Both the position numbers and the translations under genes were made by a program. A stretch of DNA of 8,612 bases from Bacillota bacterium (lineage in GTDB: Bacteria > Bacillota > Clostridia > Lachnospirales > Bianqueaceae): assembly GCA_017467985.1 (NCBI GenBank), contig JAFUJY010000094.1, positions 1-8,612 on the forward strand. Reading direction: 5' to 3'. The notes under the pieces are model-generated. The model was not told the DNA's origin and searched no databases. It saw only the letters and a program-made list of their open reading frames with translations. Positions 1-7,150 of the stretch are shown here, one piece after another (within the stretch, counting starts at the first letter, position 1; each line of letters starts with the position of its first letter).

Positions 1-133
1 CCAGAGGTTTGCCTACAGCTTCCTTCAGATTCCACCTCACGATGAACACCCTTGCTGTTCAGCTATATACTTCCTTGTTACCTAGGTGTATTCGGGACTT
101 TCACCCGTTAGAGCGCGCCCATGGCGCGCAAAC
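1..133 (-). mobile_element. Group II intron, 5' end (partial, runs off left edge)
   Basis: Read on the minus strand, this stretch has the domain I signature of a bacterial group II intron 5' end. A GC-rich first helix (GCGCGCC-AT-GGGCGCGC, about 112-129) is followed by GGGTGAAAGTCCCG (93-106). Further in come an AAGGGTGTTC block (about 42-51) and GAATCTGAAGGAAGCTG (16-32), then GGCAAAC. These blocks occur in this order in many ribozyme introns that carry a reverse transcriptase/maturase; that ORF would lie beyond the left edge. The 5' boundary is set loosely at 125-133 because the usual GUGYG start is not exact here (GTTTGCGCG). The intron lies a few bases behind the terminator of the M13 peptidase gene, as expected of terminator-targeting (group IIC-like) introns. 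The subclass cannot be decided from this fragment. Confidence 0.8.
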
Positions 134-134
134 C

Positions 135-170
135 GCAAAAATGCCCGGGCAATTCACCCGGACATTTAGA
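135..170 (-). terminator. Rho-independent terminator of the M13 peptidase gene
   Basis: On the minus strand, AAATGTCCGGG pairs with CCCGGGCATTT (11 bp with one G-T pair, 7-base loop; arms 157-167 and 139-149). A TTTTT run overlaps the stem base and exits it. It lies 15 bases after the TAA of the peptidase gene. The group II intron starts within about 10 bases of it. Confidence 0.85.
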
Positions 171-182
171 TGCTTTTTTATT

Positions 183-2081
183 TTACCAAACAACCACTCT
201 CTTGGAAGGAGCCAGATACATGCCATCAGTCTTCTTCACATTAAATGCAGCATACCATTCAGGGAAGTTTCTGGGAGGCATATTGGCACGCAGATAGCAG
301 GGACCGTGAACATCCACCTGCAGCAGCAGTGCCTGATATTCGGGCTTGGCCTTCTGACACCAAACTCTTGCCCAGTTCATAAAGTATTCTTCAAAAGAAA
401 CACCTTCACTGTGGGACATGATGTCCAAAGTTACAGCCATACCGCCGTTGTCTGCAATATTCTCGCTAACTGTGAACTTACCATTAACAGTACCCCAAGG
501 CAGTTCGATGCCGTCAAATTGCTTAATCATGGCATTGACCTTCTTATTGAACTTCTTTTCATCCGCCTTGGTCCACCAGTTATTCAGGTTACCCAACTCA
601 TCGCACTTGGCACCATTGGAGTCAAATGCGTGAGAGATCTCGTGACCAATAACTGCACCAATACCACCCAGGTTCTCACTTCTGGTCTGGTGAATGGAAT
701 AGAAGGGAGCCTGCAGAATAGCTGCGGGGAAGGTAATATCGTTAACGAATGGATCATAACAGGCATTTACCATGTGCCCAGGCATTGCCCAGTGGGTACG
801 GTCCACTTCCTGATTCAGCTTGGCAAAATTCTCCTCCAGTCGGATTTGATTCAGTGTATGTACAACATCATACAGAGACTTGCTCTTATCGAACACCAGC
901 TTGTCATAAATCGCTTCTACACGATCCGGATAAGCCAATTTAAGCCCCATCTTGGACAGCTTCAAAATCGCCTTCTCCTTGGTAGCCTGCTCCAGAATGT
1001 CATTCTCCATAATGCGCTTCTGATAGGTGGCGACGATCTGCTGAACGATCTCAGTAATATCCTTCTTGGCTTCTTCACCAAAATATTTTTCACCGTAGTA
1101 CAGGCCCACAGGCTCACTGTACATGCCGGAAGCCAGCTGATATGCAAACTTCTCAGGAGAAGAAACAGCGGCAATACCAGAGATAGCTCGACGGAAAGCT
1201 CCGCCCAGGTCTCGCAGTTCCTCGGACAGAAAAGAACAGCTGCCCATCAGGGTTACCACATAGTCCCACTTCTTGTACATCTCAAAGGTATCCTGATTGA
1301 ATACTTCTTTGAAATTCTTGATATATCTGGGCTCAGCCACAATAATCTCTTCCGGAACAAAACCAAACAGGTCCCCCAGCAGCTTCTTCAGGTTCAAAGG
1401 CTTCACCATACCTGCCACTCTGCCCGTCTTCATGGGGTTGTACATCTTAACGTACTCAGACCACTCTTCGCTGCTCTTTACATACTTTGCTACAAGGGCA
1501 TCAAAGGCCAGAGTATCCTTCAGCAGCAGATCACACTCTTCTTCACTGTGACCTGCAATGGCCAGCACCTGCTTTGCAAAGCCGCTCCACATATTCAGCA
1601 GCATCTCTTTCTGCTGTTCCATTCCTTCCTTATAATAAGAGGCGTCGGGCAGGATCACGCTGGGACCCTGAATCATCACGCAGTGGTGAGTGGTGTCCTT
1701 CATATTCGGCTCCACCGCAATGCTGATAGGCATAGCGATGCCCTTTAAGATCAGCTCCTTGGCGTGGATATTGTAGCCGCGCAGGGTGTTCAGCTTCTTA
1801 AGGATGGACAGATTCTTCAACGCAGGCTTGATGCCATGCTTTTTCTTTCTCTTTACATCCTTGGCCAGGGTGTACAGGGTGCAAGCCCGTTCCAAATGTT
1901 CGTTGGGATAGGATGCATCGGCACACATGGTGTTAAACTCGCTGATCATCAGCTTCTCCACATCCGTGCTGAGAGTCGCAAATCCACCGGCCATGGGCAT
2001 ATCGTCCGGAATCACCAGCTCGTCTAACTTTGCCTGGTTCACATAGGTATACAAATCATCTTGAATTCTAATCGTTTCCAT
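183..2081 (-). CDS. pepO: M13 family zinc endopeptidase (PepO/neprilysin-like), cytosolic
   Basis: This 632-residue protein is a complete M13 metallopeptidase that cuts oligopeptides. All hallmark residues are visible. The zinc motif HEISH has ligands H480 and H484 and catalytic E481. ENIAD supplies the third ligand E540 and D544. The substrate-backbone motif is N439-A-C-Y442. H592 and R598 have the six-residue spacing of neprilysin H711/R717, and the protein ends with the family-typical aromatic VW. The N-terminus (METIRIQDDL) has no signal peptide or membrane anchor, so it should act in the cytoplasm like lactococcal PepO rather than as an ectoenzyme. The start is supported by AAGGGAG six bases upstream and by a consensus promoter. 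The gene appears monocistronic, between its own promoter and terminator. Family assignment is very sure; use of the pepO symbol is by similarity. Confidence 0.95.
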   Translation of the reverse strand: METIRIQDDLYTYVNQAKLDELVIPDDMPMAGGFATLSTDVEKLMISEFNTMCADASYPNEHLERACTLYTLAKDVKRKKKHGIKPALKNLSILKKLNTLRGYNIHAKELILKGIAMPISIAVEPNMKDTTHHCVMIQGPSVILPDASYYKEGMEQQKEMLLNMWSGFAKQVLAIAGHSEEECDLLLKDTLAFDALVAKYVKSSEEWSEYVKMYNPMKTGRVAGMVKPLNLKKLLGDLFGFVPEEIIVAEPRYIKNFKEVFNQDTFEMYKKWDYVVTLMGSCSFLSEELRDLGGAFRRAISGIAAVSSPEKFAYQLASGMYSEPVGLYYGEKYFGEEAKKDITEIVQQIVATYQKRIMENDILEQATKEKAILKLSKMGLKLAYPDRVEAIYDKLVFDKSKSLYDVVHTLNQIRLEENFAKLNQEVDRTHWAMPGHMVNACYDPFVNDITFPAAILQAPFYSIHQTRSENLGGIGAVIGHEISHAFDSNGAKCDELGNLNNWWTKADEKKFNKKVNAMIKQFDGIELPWGTVNGKFTVSENIADNGGMAVTLDIMSHSEGVSFEEYFMNWARVWCQKAKPEYQALLLQVDVHGPCYLRANMPPRNFPEWYAAFNVKKTDGMYLAPSKRVVVW

Positions 2082-2126
2082 GATTATCTCCCTTATAATA
2101 GTAATATTTATGGTAAATCTTTTTTT

Positions 2127-2155
2127 ATTATACCACGGACGATTCCCTTTGTAAA
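2127..2155 (-). promoter_or_regulatory. Sigma-A promoter of the M13 peptidase gene
   Basis: On the minus strand TTTACA (2150-2155) is separated by exactly 17 bases from a perfect TATAAT (2127-2132). The predicted transcript starts near 2120, giving a leader of about 40 bases that contains the AAGGGAG ribosome binding site. The promoter lies beyond the terminator of the regulator gene, so the peptidase is transcribed independently. Confidence 0.85.
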
Positions 2156-2170
2156 TAATATCCTTTACAG

Positions 2171-2199
2171 AAAAAAGCTGACCTACACAGGCCAGCTTT
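2171..2199 (-). terminator. Rho-independent terminator of the AraC-type regulator gene
   Basis: On the minus strand AAGCTGGCC pairs with GGTCAGCTT (one G-T pair, 6-base loop) and is followed by a T run. It lies just after the TAA of the regulator gene and before the peptidase promoter, separating the two transcripts. Confidence 0.85.
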
Positions 2200-2212
2200 C
2201 TTCATATATAAC

Positions 2213-3052
2213 TTAATTCACTTTCACAATGGGCAGCCACAACTCCACATAGCTCTCCCGTGGATCCTCCTTGCAGGGGACACCATACATCTCGATATTA
2301 TAGTTGCTGCCCAGTTTGTACTCTCTGCAGTTTGGCAGCCACTCCTTCCACATTTTCGTGTTGGTCTCCTGCAGCGTCTTTAACTTGCAGGGGAATACTG
2401 CCCATGTACCCGCCGGTAAAGTTCTGGTTTCACAGCCCTCCGGCACCCCCTTCTCCGGCTGATACTCATCCGCGATCAAATAGTCAAACTCGCTGCCATG
2501 GGAATCAATACACAAACCAAACATGCCGCACACCTTGGCTGAAGCCTCTTTATCCTGCATGTGCTCAGTCCAGAACTTGGGAATCTCCTGATAAGAAGTG
2601 TCACTATTGAACACTCTTTTACGGCCAACCAATGTAATAGCTGCCTTTTCCACAATTTTATACTCCATTGTCGTACCTCCTGTTAATGATATTGAGATTC
2701 GCAGCGGCGCAAAGTCCCGGAGCTTGGCTCCCTTCTCCCGTGCCGCCGAAGGAGTGATGCCATGAAACCTGGTAAAAGCCCTGGTAAAGCTATCCGGCGA
2801 ATCGTAGCCGTACTTGATGGCAACATCAATCACCTTACTTTCCGCGGCCGCCAGTTCCTGCGCTGCCAGTGCCAGCCTGCGATTGCGAATGTACTCTCCC
2901 ACCGAAAAACCACACAACGCACCAAAGATCCGCTGAAAATAAAACTCCGACATATAAGCTTTCTCTGCAATGTCTTTTATTGAAAGCTCCTGTGCCAGAT
3001 TTTCCTCCATATAGGTCAGTGCGTTCTGAATCCCTTCCACCATCGTACTCAT
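2213..3052 (-). CDS. AraC family regulator with C-terminal GyrI-like effector-binding domain
   Basis: This 279-residue protein joins two domains. Residues 5-105 are an AraC/XylS DNA-binding region with two helix-turn-helix motifs: LSIKDIAEKAYMSEFYFQRIF at about 23-43, and IDVAIKYGYDSPDSFTRAF at about 75-93, followed by the family-typical HGITP. Residues 129-279 begin MEYKIVEKAAITLVGRK and resemble the GyrI-like (AraC effector-binding) fold, seen in Rob- and BmrR-type drug sensors, which binds small hydrophobic or cationic ligands. A ligand-controlled regulator of a resistance or efflux function is therefore likely, but the ligand is unknown. The start has AAAGGAGAGG about seven bases upstream. 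No obvious target gene is co-transcribed. An internal strong ribosome binding site lies at the domain boundary (separate entry). Confidence 0.92.
   Translation of the reverse strand: MSTMVEGIQNALTYMEENLAQELSIKDIAEKAYMSEFYFQRIFGALCGFSVGEYIRNRRLALAAQELAAAESKVIDVAIKYGYDSPDSFTRAFTRFHGITPSAAREKGAKLRDFAPLRISISLTGGTTMEYKIVEKAAITLVGRKRVFNSDTSYQEIPKFWTEHMQDKEASAKVCGMFGLCIDSHGSEFDYLIADEYQPEKGVPEGCETRTLPAGTWAVFPCKLKTLQETNTKMWKEWLPNCREYKLGSNYNIEMYGVPCKEDPRESYVELWLPIVKVN
2666..2681 (-). promoter_or_regulatory. Internal Shine-Dalgarno and ATG at the effector-domain start
   Basis: Inside the AraC-type gene, AGGAGGT (2675-2681 on the minus strand) stands six bases before an in-frame ATG (2666-2668, Met129). 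It is a better ribosome binding site than that of the whole gene. Met129 is the first residue of the GyrI-like domain, so initiation here would give a free 151-residue ligand-binding protein. Use of this start is an inference. Confidence 0.5.
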
Positions 3053-3076
3053 GTCTCATCCTCTCCTTTCTCCACC

Positions 3077-3085
3077 ATTATATAT
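3077..3085 (-). promoter_or_regulatory. Possible promoter of the AraC-type gene (-10 only)
   Basis: On the minus strand TGATATATAAT contains a TATAAT (3077-3082) about 25 bases before the start codon, with a nearby upstream TG. No good -35 box is seen 16-18 bases upstream, which would fit an activated or autoregulated promoter. The leader would be very short. Confidence 0.4.
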
Positions 3086-3119
3086 CATGACCTCCGGGCC
3101 TTCCCGACTTTTCCTGCAC

Positions 3120-3141
3120 AAAAGTGGCGGCAACCGCTTTT
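3120..3141. repeat. Inverted repeat around a GGCAAC core
   Basis: AAAAGTGG pairs with CCGCTTTT across a 6-base loop (one G-T pair in plus-strand RNA). The centre also forms the DNA dyad GCGG-TTG-CCGC on the minus strand. Its GGCAAC core is the same element found in the neighbouring 31-bp repeats. It could be an operator half or a weak plus-strand terminator, though no plus-strand gene precedes it. Confidence 0.4.
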
Positions 3142-3163
3142 CTTGAATTGGGTATGCCATTTT

Positions 3164-3256
3164 GCAACGGAAAATGCCAATAAACAGTTGCCATGCAACG
3201 GAAAATGCGAATAAAGAGTTGCCATGCAACAGAAATCTAAGAAAAACCGTTGCCAA
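3164..3256. repeat. Three 31-bp tandem repeats with GTTGC-CAT-GCAAC dyads
   Basis: GCAAC recurs at 3164, 3195 and 3226, exactly 31 bases apart. Units 1 and 2 (GCAACGGAAAATGC, AATAAA, AGTTGCCAT) differ at only two or three positions; unit 3 is diverged in the middle. The junctions form the perfect dyads GTTGC-CAT-GCAAC at 3187-3199 and 3218-3230. A related dyad, TGCCA-AA-TGGCA, follows at 3251-3262. GTTGCC occurs again at 3283. The 31-bp phasing is about three helical turns, which fits a multi-site operator in front of the AraC-type gene. Confidence 0.75.
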
Positions 3257-3301
3257 ATGGCATCGCAAATTTGTTACTTCCTGTTGCCAGCCCCATAAGC
3301 A

Positions 3302-3371
3302 GGGCATCCTCATGTCTCAGCCAGCCCTTTGTGCGTCAGCACATCCGGGCTGGCCGAACATGAGGATGTCT
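3302..3371 (-). other. Three-tiered hairpin after the ABC operon
   Basis: CATCCTCATGT (3305-3315) pairs perfectly with ACATGAGGATG (3358-3368). Inside, GCCAGCCC (3320-3327) pairs with GGGCTGGC (3347-3354), and TGTGC (3330-3334) pairs with GCACA (3339-3343) around a GTCA loop. The 24 base pairs are split by two small internal loops. The structure begins four bases after the TAG stop of the second ABC gene. No T run follows it on the minus strand, so it is not a standard terminator; it may protect the mRNA 3' end or be a dispersed palindromic element. Confidence 0.7.
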
Positions 3372-3372
3372 G

Positions 3373-5145
3373 CTACTCATACCACTGCTCTTGGGCTTCA
3401 TACAATCTGCGATACTCCCCATCTTCTGCAATCAATTCTTCATGGGTTCCCAGCTGCACCGCCTGCCCATCCTTCATCACCAAAATCCGGTCGGCCAGTT
3501 TGACCGAGCCCAGCCGATGGGTTACAATTAACGCCGATTTATCCTTCGCCATCTGGGCAAAACGGTTATAAATCCGAGTTTCTTCATAAGGGTCGATGGC
3601 CGCCGTAGGCTCATCCAAAATAATGAGGTTGTGGTCACGGAAAAATCCTCGGGCGATAGCTACCCGCTGCCACTGACCACCAGATAAGTCTACACCATCA
3701 AATTCCCTAGACAGCATGGTATCATATCCATTGGTAAAAGTGCGAACTTCTACATCCAAACCGGCCATTTGGGACACATCTCCCAACACCGCCTCATCCC
3801 ACTTCTTCTCCGTCCTGGAAATACTAATATTTTCTGCCAGGCTCATCTGATACCGCTGATACTTCTGGAATACCGCCGATGTCCCCGCAAAAAGTGCGGA
3901 TGCAGACAGCTTTGTTGTCTCCACACCATTATGCAAGACTTGCCCCGCAGTGGGGGCATATAACCCACTTAACAATCGGATTAATGTGGATTTTCCGGAA
4001 CCGTTTTCCCCTACAACTGCCAGGGTCTCCCCTTTTTTCAGAGTAAAACTCACATCTTTGACTGCACATTCCGAAGCGCCGGGATAGGCAAAACTCACAT
4101 GGGACAGTTCAATGTCTCCCCACTCCGGTGTCTGCGAGGCGCTGCCCGTGCGTTCCGGCATGTCCATAAATCGCATGTAATTCTGGGTGGCACCTATGGT
4201 TTCTGCTACACCGCCGATATGCCGGCAGATGACTTCATCCATAATATTGTACATCAGCCCCAGAGAGTTAAATACCGCGGCAAAGGCTCCCACCGAAATA
4301 TCCCCTTTCATCAAGGAATCAAACAGCAGCCAAATAATCCCCACATACCCCGCCACCGTCAGCAGGCTCATTAAAAACTCTGTCATATTCGCCTTCACCG
4401 AGGCTTTGTAGCGCAGTTTCTGCATTGCATCCAATACTTGAGTGTACAATTTCTTAAAGAACATAAAGCCGCCCAGCAAGCGAGTTTCCTTAAAATACTC
4501 CCGGTCTGCGATACAGTTCTCATAATACTCGTATTCCCGGCGAATGGGCGCCGATTCGTCCTCCGCCTTGGTAAATACCTTGGTCCGCAGAATCTGGGTC
4601 AGCGCCTTAGGTATGAAGATCAACACCAATGCCAGAATCAATATGGGTTTCATGGTAAATAAGTACCAGCCCATAAATCCAAAATAAGGAACATAAAAAA
4701 TCATGATGGACATCATTGTATCCGCCACATTCATTACACTACTTTTTCCCTTTTCGGCTTTATTAATATCATCCAGACATTGTGTATTTTCAAATATCTC
4801 CGGTGCCAGCCGCCCGATTTTCTCATTCATCTTGCGGGACAGTTCTCCAGAAATCTTCCCATTGGTAATGTTGGGCATATAATTGGACACGCCGTTAAGT
4901 ATCTGACAGGCCACATTCGCCAGCCCCAGCATTGCCAATGCCCCAAAAGCCATCCCCAGCGTGGCAGATCCGCTCATCATCTGTGTCGCTTTATCAAAGA
5001 ATCTTTGCTGCATCATGGTTTCCACACCAAAGGACAAGCCATGGAGAATCCCCAAAATCAGATCAATGACCATTAATATGGGAGTCGCCTTAAACTTTTC
5101 CGCAAAACCATGACGACAGATCGCGATCAATCCATATTTTTTCAT
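3373..5145 (-). CDS. ABC exporter half-transporter (membrane domain plus ATPase), second gene of the pair
   Basis: This 590-residue type I ABC exporter half has an N-terminal membrane domain and a C-terminal ATPase. Hydrophobic segments lie at about 22-42, 62-82, 143-163, 166-184, 258-282 and 285-302. The ATPase shows Walker A GENGSGKST (379-387), the Q-loop Gln427, the signature LSGGQ (487-491), Walker B LIILDEP (507-513) and the H-loop His543 in VTHR. All catalytic residues are intact. I start it at the ATG at 5145, which overlaps the TGA of the upstream ABC gene as ATGA and has AAGGAG nine bases before it. A TTG three codons earlier is too close to that site. With the upstream gene it should form a heterodimeric membrane exporter. 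The substrate (drug, lipid or peptide) cannot be told; no peptidase domain is present. Confidence 0.93.
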   Translation of the reverse strand: MKKYGLIAICRHGFAEKFKATPILMVIDLILGILHGLSFGVETMMQQRFFDKATQMMSGSATLGMAFGALAMLGLANVACQILNGVSNYMPNITNGKISGELSRKMNEKIGRLAPEIFENTQCLDDINKAEKGKSSVMNVADTMMSIMIFYVPYFGFMGWYLFTMKPILILALVLIFIPKALTQILRTKVFTKAEDESAPIRREYEYYENCIADREYFKETRLLGGFMFFKKLYTQVLDAMQKLRYKASVKANMTEFLMSLLTVAGYVGIIWLLFDSLMKGDISVGAFAAVFNSLGLMYNIMDEVICRHIGGVAETIGATQNYMRFMDMPERTGSASQTPEWGDIELSHVSFAYPGASECAVKDVSFTLKKGETLAVVGENGSGKSTLIRLLSGLYAPTAGQVLHNGVETTKLSASALFAGTSAVFQKYQRYQMSLAENISISRTEKKWDEAVLGDVSQMAGLDVEVRTFTNGYDTMLSREFDGVDLSGGQWQRVAIARGFFRDHNLIILDEPTAAIDPYEETRIYNRFAQMAKDKSALIVTHRLGSVKLADRILVMKDGQAVQLGTHEELIAEDGEYRRLYEAQEQWYE

Positions 5146-6911
5146 TGGTACCAACTCCTTTGCGCCTCGAACATCTGGGCATATATACCTTCCAGCCCAA
5201 TCAGTTCCTCATGACTCCCCTGCTCTGCCACACGTCCATCATCCAATACGATGATTTGATCTGCCAGACGAGCCGCACCCAGACGATGGGTAATAAAAAT
5301 CGTGGACTGCCCGGCACTGATGCGGCCGAACATCTCATAGACCTCACTCTCTGCTACCGGATCCAGCGCCGCAGTAGGTTCATCCAAAATTCGAATCGCC
5401 GCATTGGAATACAACGAGCGAGCAATGGCAAGTCTCTGCCACTGACCGCCGGAGAAATCTGTCCCATCGGCACGGATTTTCCCCAAGTTGGTGTCTAAAT
5501 CCATCTCCAAACCAATTTGCTCCAAAATCTCCTGAACTCTGTCATCATTTTGCACCAGCACATCCCCTAACTGTATATTCTCCCGCACAGATACACTGTA
5601 CTTGGCAAAATCCTGATATACCACCGAAAATAAACTCTTCAGCTGAGCCTGAGAATACTTTCGCAGACTGATACCATTAATCAAAATCTCCCCTTCATAA
5701 TTGTCGTACAGGCCGGTGAGCAGCTTAGTTAACGTTGTTTTTCCCGCACCATTGACACCCACAAAAGCATAATGCCGGCCCTTTTCCAGGTGCAGGTTCA
5801 AATTCTTTAATATGTATGTCTCCGTCCCCGGGTAGGCAAAGGATACATTGATAAAATCAATGGTCTCAAATGGAACCTTTTCTTCTGAAGGCAACTCCAA
5901 TGCACCATCCGTTTCCTCCAAATCCGCAAAGGTGGATAAGTCCTTTAAATATTCCCGATTTTTAGCCAGTTCGCTCATGGTCCAGGCCAACTGCCAGCTC
6001 ATCATTTGAATTAAATTCAGTGTGTTGGTGACCAATCCCATAAACATACCAACCGTAATTAACCCCTGGGACAAGGGCAATAACAAAATACTGATAATTA
6101 GCAGGGACAACAGTACCGTAATCAGGCTGGCGCCTTTCATTTTTACAAAATACAACGCCTCTGTTTTCAGATGAATCGTGCGCCATTTTTCATAGGATTC
6201 ACGCCATTTTTGATTCACAGCTCCGGTATAGCCAAACATGGCCCGTTCTTCTACATTATCCCGTCCTTGCAGCACACCCCGCAGATATTTTGCACGCCGG
6301 TTATACTTTTTGGCCTCCACATCCGCCTGGTAATTACTCTTACCCGCTTTTATGGCCAGTGCAAACAAAGGCAGACTAATGCCCACAATGGCTAATCCTG
6401 CCCACCATACCTGTCCAACAAGCACAATTAATAAGGAAAACACTCGCACCAAAATATCCGTGGCACTGACAATGTTATTCATGCCATTTCGAATCTGCTG
6501 GGCAGGATCTTCACATACACGACTGACCAAGTCCCAAGTCTCATTATTTTCCACATGGGTATACGCCAAACGTGCCCGCTTTTCCACCATTTGAACTCGG
6601 TATTCCCGATTTAATTTGATTTCTATCCGCAAATTCATAAATTGGGAGAGATGTCCTGCTAAAACCGTATATGCCGTGATCAATACCAGCAAAATCAGCG
6701 GTTTCCAAATGGACTTGGATGTATCCCCGCCGAAAATCAGCAGTGCCGTATCCACAAACTCTGCAATTGTCAGCGTCTGCAGTACCGGCATCAAAGCCAT
6801 GGTCACCACATTGATTAGACGCAACACCGTCTCCGCCGGCGCCACACTCATGGGGATTTTCACAAAATCCCAGTAGCGATACCGGCGCCCCCTCTCAATC
6901 AGTTTCTTCAT
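5142..6911 (-). CDS. ABC exporter half-transporter (membrane domain plus ATPase), first gene of the pair
   Basis: This 589-residue half-exporter is the partner of the following gene. Hydrophobic segments lie at about 27-47, 70-90, 157-180 and 261-300 in the numbering from the ATG at 6911. The ATPase has Walker A GVNGAGKTT (385-393), the Q-loop Gln433, the signature FSGGQ (486-490; Phe replaces the usual Leu), Walker B IRILDEP (506-512) and the H-loop His542 in ITHR. I place the start at 6911 because it forms an ATGA overlap with the stop of the small upstream frame and gives the expected family N-terminus (MKKLIERGRRYRYW). An in-frame ATG at 6986 would add 25 residues read from another gene's bases. 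The ribosome binding site at 6911 is weak, so translation may depend on ribosomes finishing the upstream frame. Confidence 0.92.
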   Translation of the reverse strand: MKKLIERGRRYRYWDFVKIPMSVAPAETVLRLINVVTMALMPVLQTLTIAEFVDTALLIFGGDTSKSIWKPLILLVLITAYTVLAGHLSQFMNLRIEIKLNREYRVQMVEKRARLAYTHVENNETWDLVSRVCEDPAQQIRNGMNNIVSATDILVRVFSLLIVLVGQVWWAGLAIVGISLPLFALAIKAGKSNYQADVEAKKYNRRAKYLRGVLQGRDNVEERAMFGYTGAVNQKWRESYEKWRTIHLKTEALYFVKMKGASLITVLLSLLIISILLLPLSQGLITVGMFMGLVTNTLNLIQMMSWQLAWTMSELAKNREYLKDLSTFADLEETDGALELPSEEKVPFETIDFINVSFAYPGTETYILKNLNLHLEKGRHYAFVGVNGAGKTTLTKLLTGLYDNYEGEILINGISLRKYSQAQLKSLFSVVYQDFAKYSVSVRENIQLGDVLVQNDDRVQEILEQIGLEMDLDTNLGKIRADGTDFSGGQWQRLAIARSLYSNAAIRILDEPTAALDPVAESEVYEMFGRISAGQSTIFITHRLGAARLADQIIVLDDGRVAEQGSHEELIGLEGIYAQMFEAQRSWYQ

Positions 6912-7150
6912 AGCCAAACCTGTACCCTCTCTCCTGTTCCGGACTCCACCGACACCAATTCCAAACCCGGATGCCGCCTGTGACATTCATTCAACACGCG
7001 GCCAAAATGAGCCAGCTGCTCCGGCCTCAACGGAAAATCCTTGCTGCCTTTTTGAGCAATTCAACCCACCACCCGGTTAAATACTAAGCTGTTGGGAATT
7101 CGGATGGAAAACTTCTTTCCGCCTTCTTCTTCACATACTCTTATTTTCAT
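6908..7150 (-). pseudogene. Small SHOCT-like protein gene interrupted by an in-frame TGA
   Basis: An 80-codon frame runs from an ATG at 7150 to a TGA at 6908-6910, with one internal TGA at codon 30 (7061-7063). Both halves are in one frame and look like one protein. The first reads MKIRVCEEEGGKKF and IPNSLVFNRVVG; the second has LRPEQLAHFGRVLNE and ends ELVSVESGTGERVQVWL. This layout (basic strand, IPxxLV helix, then LVxVES-x-GE-V) is also seen in the C-terminal half of the neighbouring XRE protein and in small SHOCT-like proteins of Firmicutes operons with such regulators. The frame starts with an ATGA overlap on the XRE gene and ends with an ATGA overlap on the first ABC gene, so it is an intended cistron. 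One TGG-to-TGA change would explain the stop. A sequencing error is the main alternative. Confidence 0.7.

Noticed and set aside
9..1748. A 579-codon plus-strand open frame opposite the peptidase gene
   Set aside because: It lies antisense to a complete M13 peptidase with all active-site motifs, has no ribosome binding site, begins inside the group II intron and has no recognisable domain. It is a codon-usage shadow.
3164..3256. CRISPR-like array
   Set aside because: The units are contiguous 31-bp tandem repeats with no unique spacers, and no cas genes are present.
3302..3371. Standard Rho-independent terminator for the ABC operon
   Set aside because: The stem is interrupted and too long, and no T run follows on the minus strand.
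5146..5154. A TTG start for the second ABC gene at 5154
   Set aside because: The AAGGAG site ends directly before this TTG, leaving no spacing, while the ATG at 5145 has nine bases and an ATGA overlap.
6912..6986. A longer start for the first ABC gene at 6986
   Set aside because: These bases encode the end of the small SHOCT-like frame in another frame. The ATGA overlap at 6911 and the family-like N-terminus there are better evidence.
7061..7063. TGA read as selenocysteine or as a reassigned codon in the small frame
   Set aside because: Several genes here end with TGA and use TGG for tryptophan, so reassignment is unlikely. Only a weak 5-bp stem (TTGCT/AGCAA) follows, not a convincing SECIS, and the family is not a redox family.
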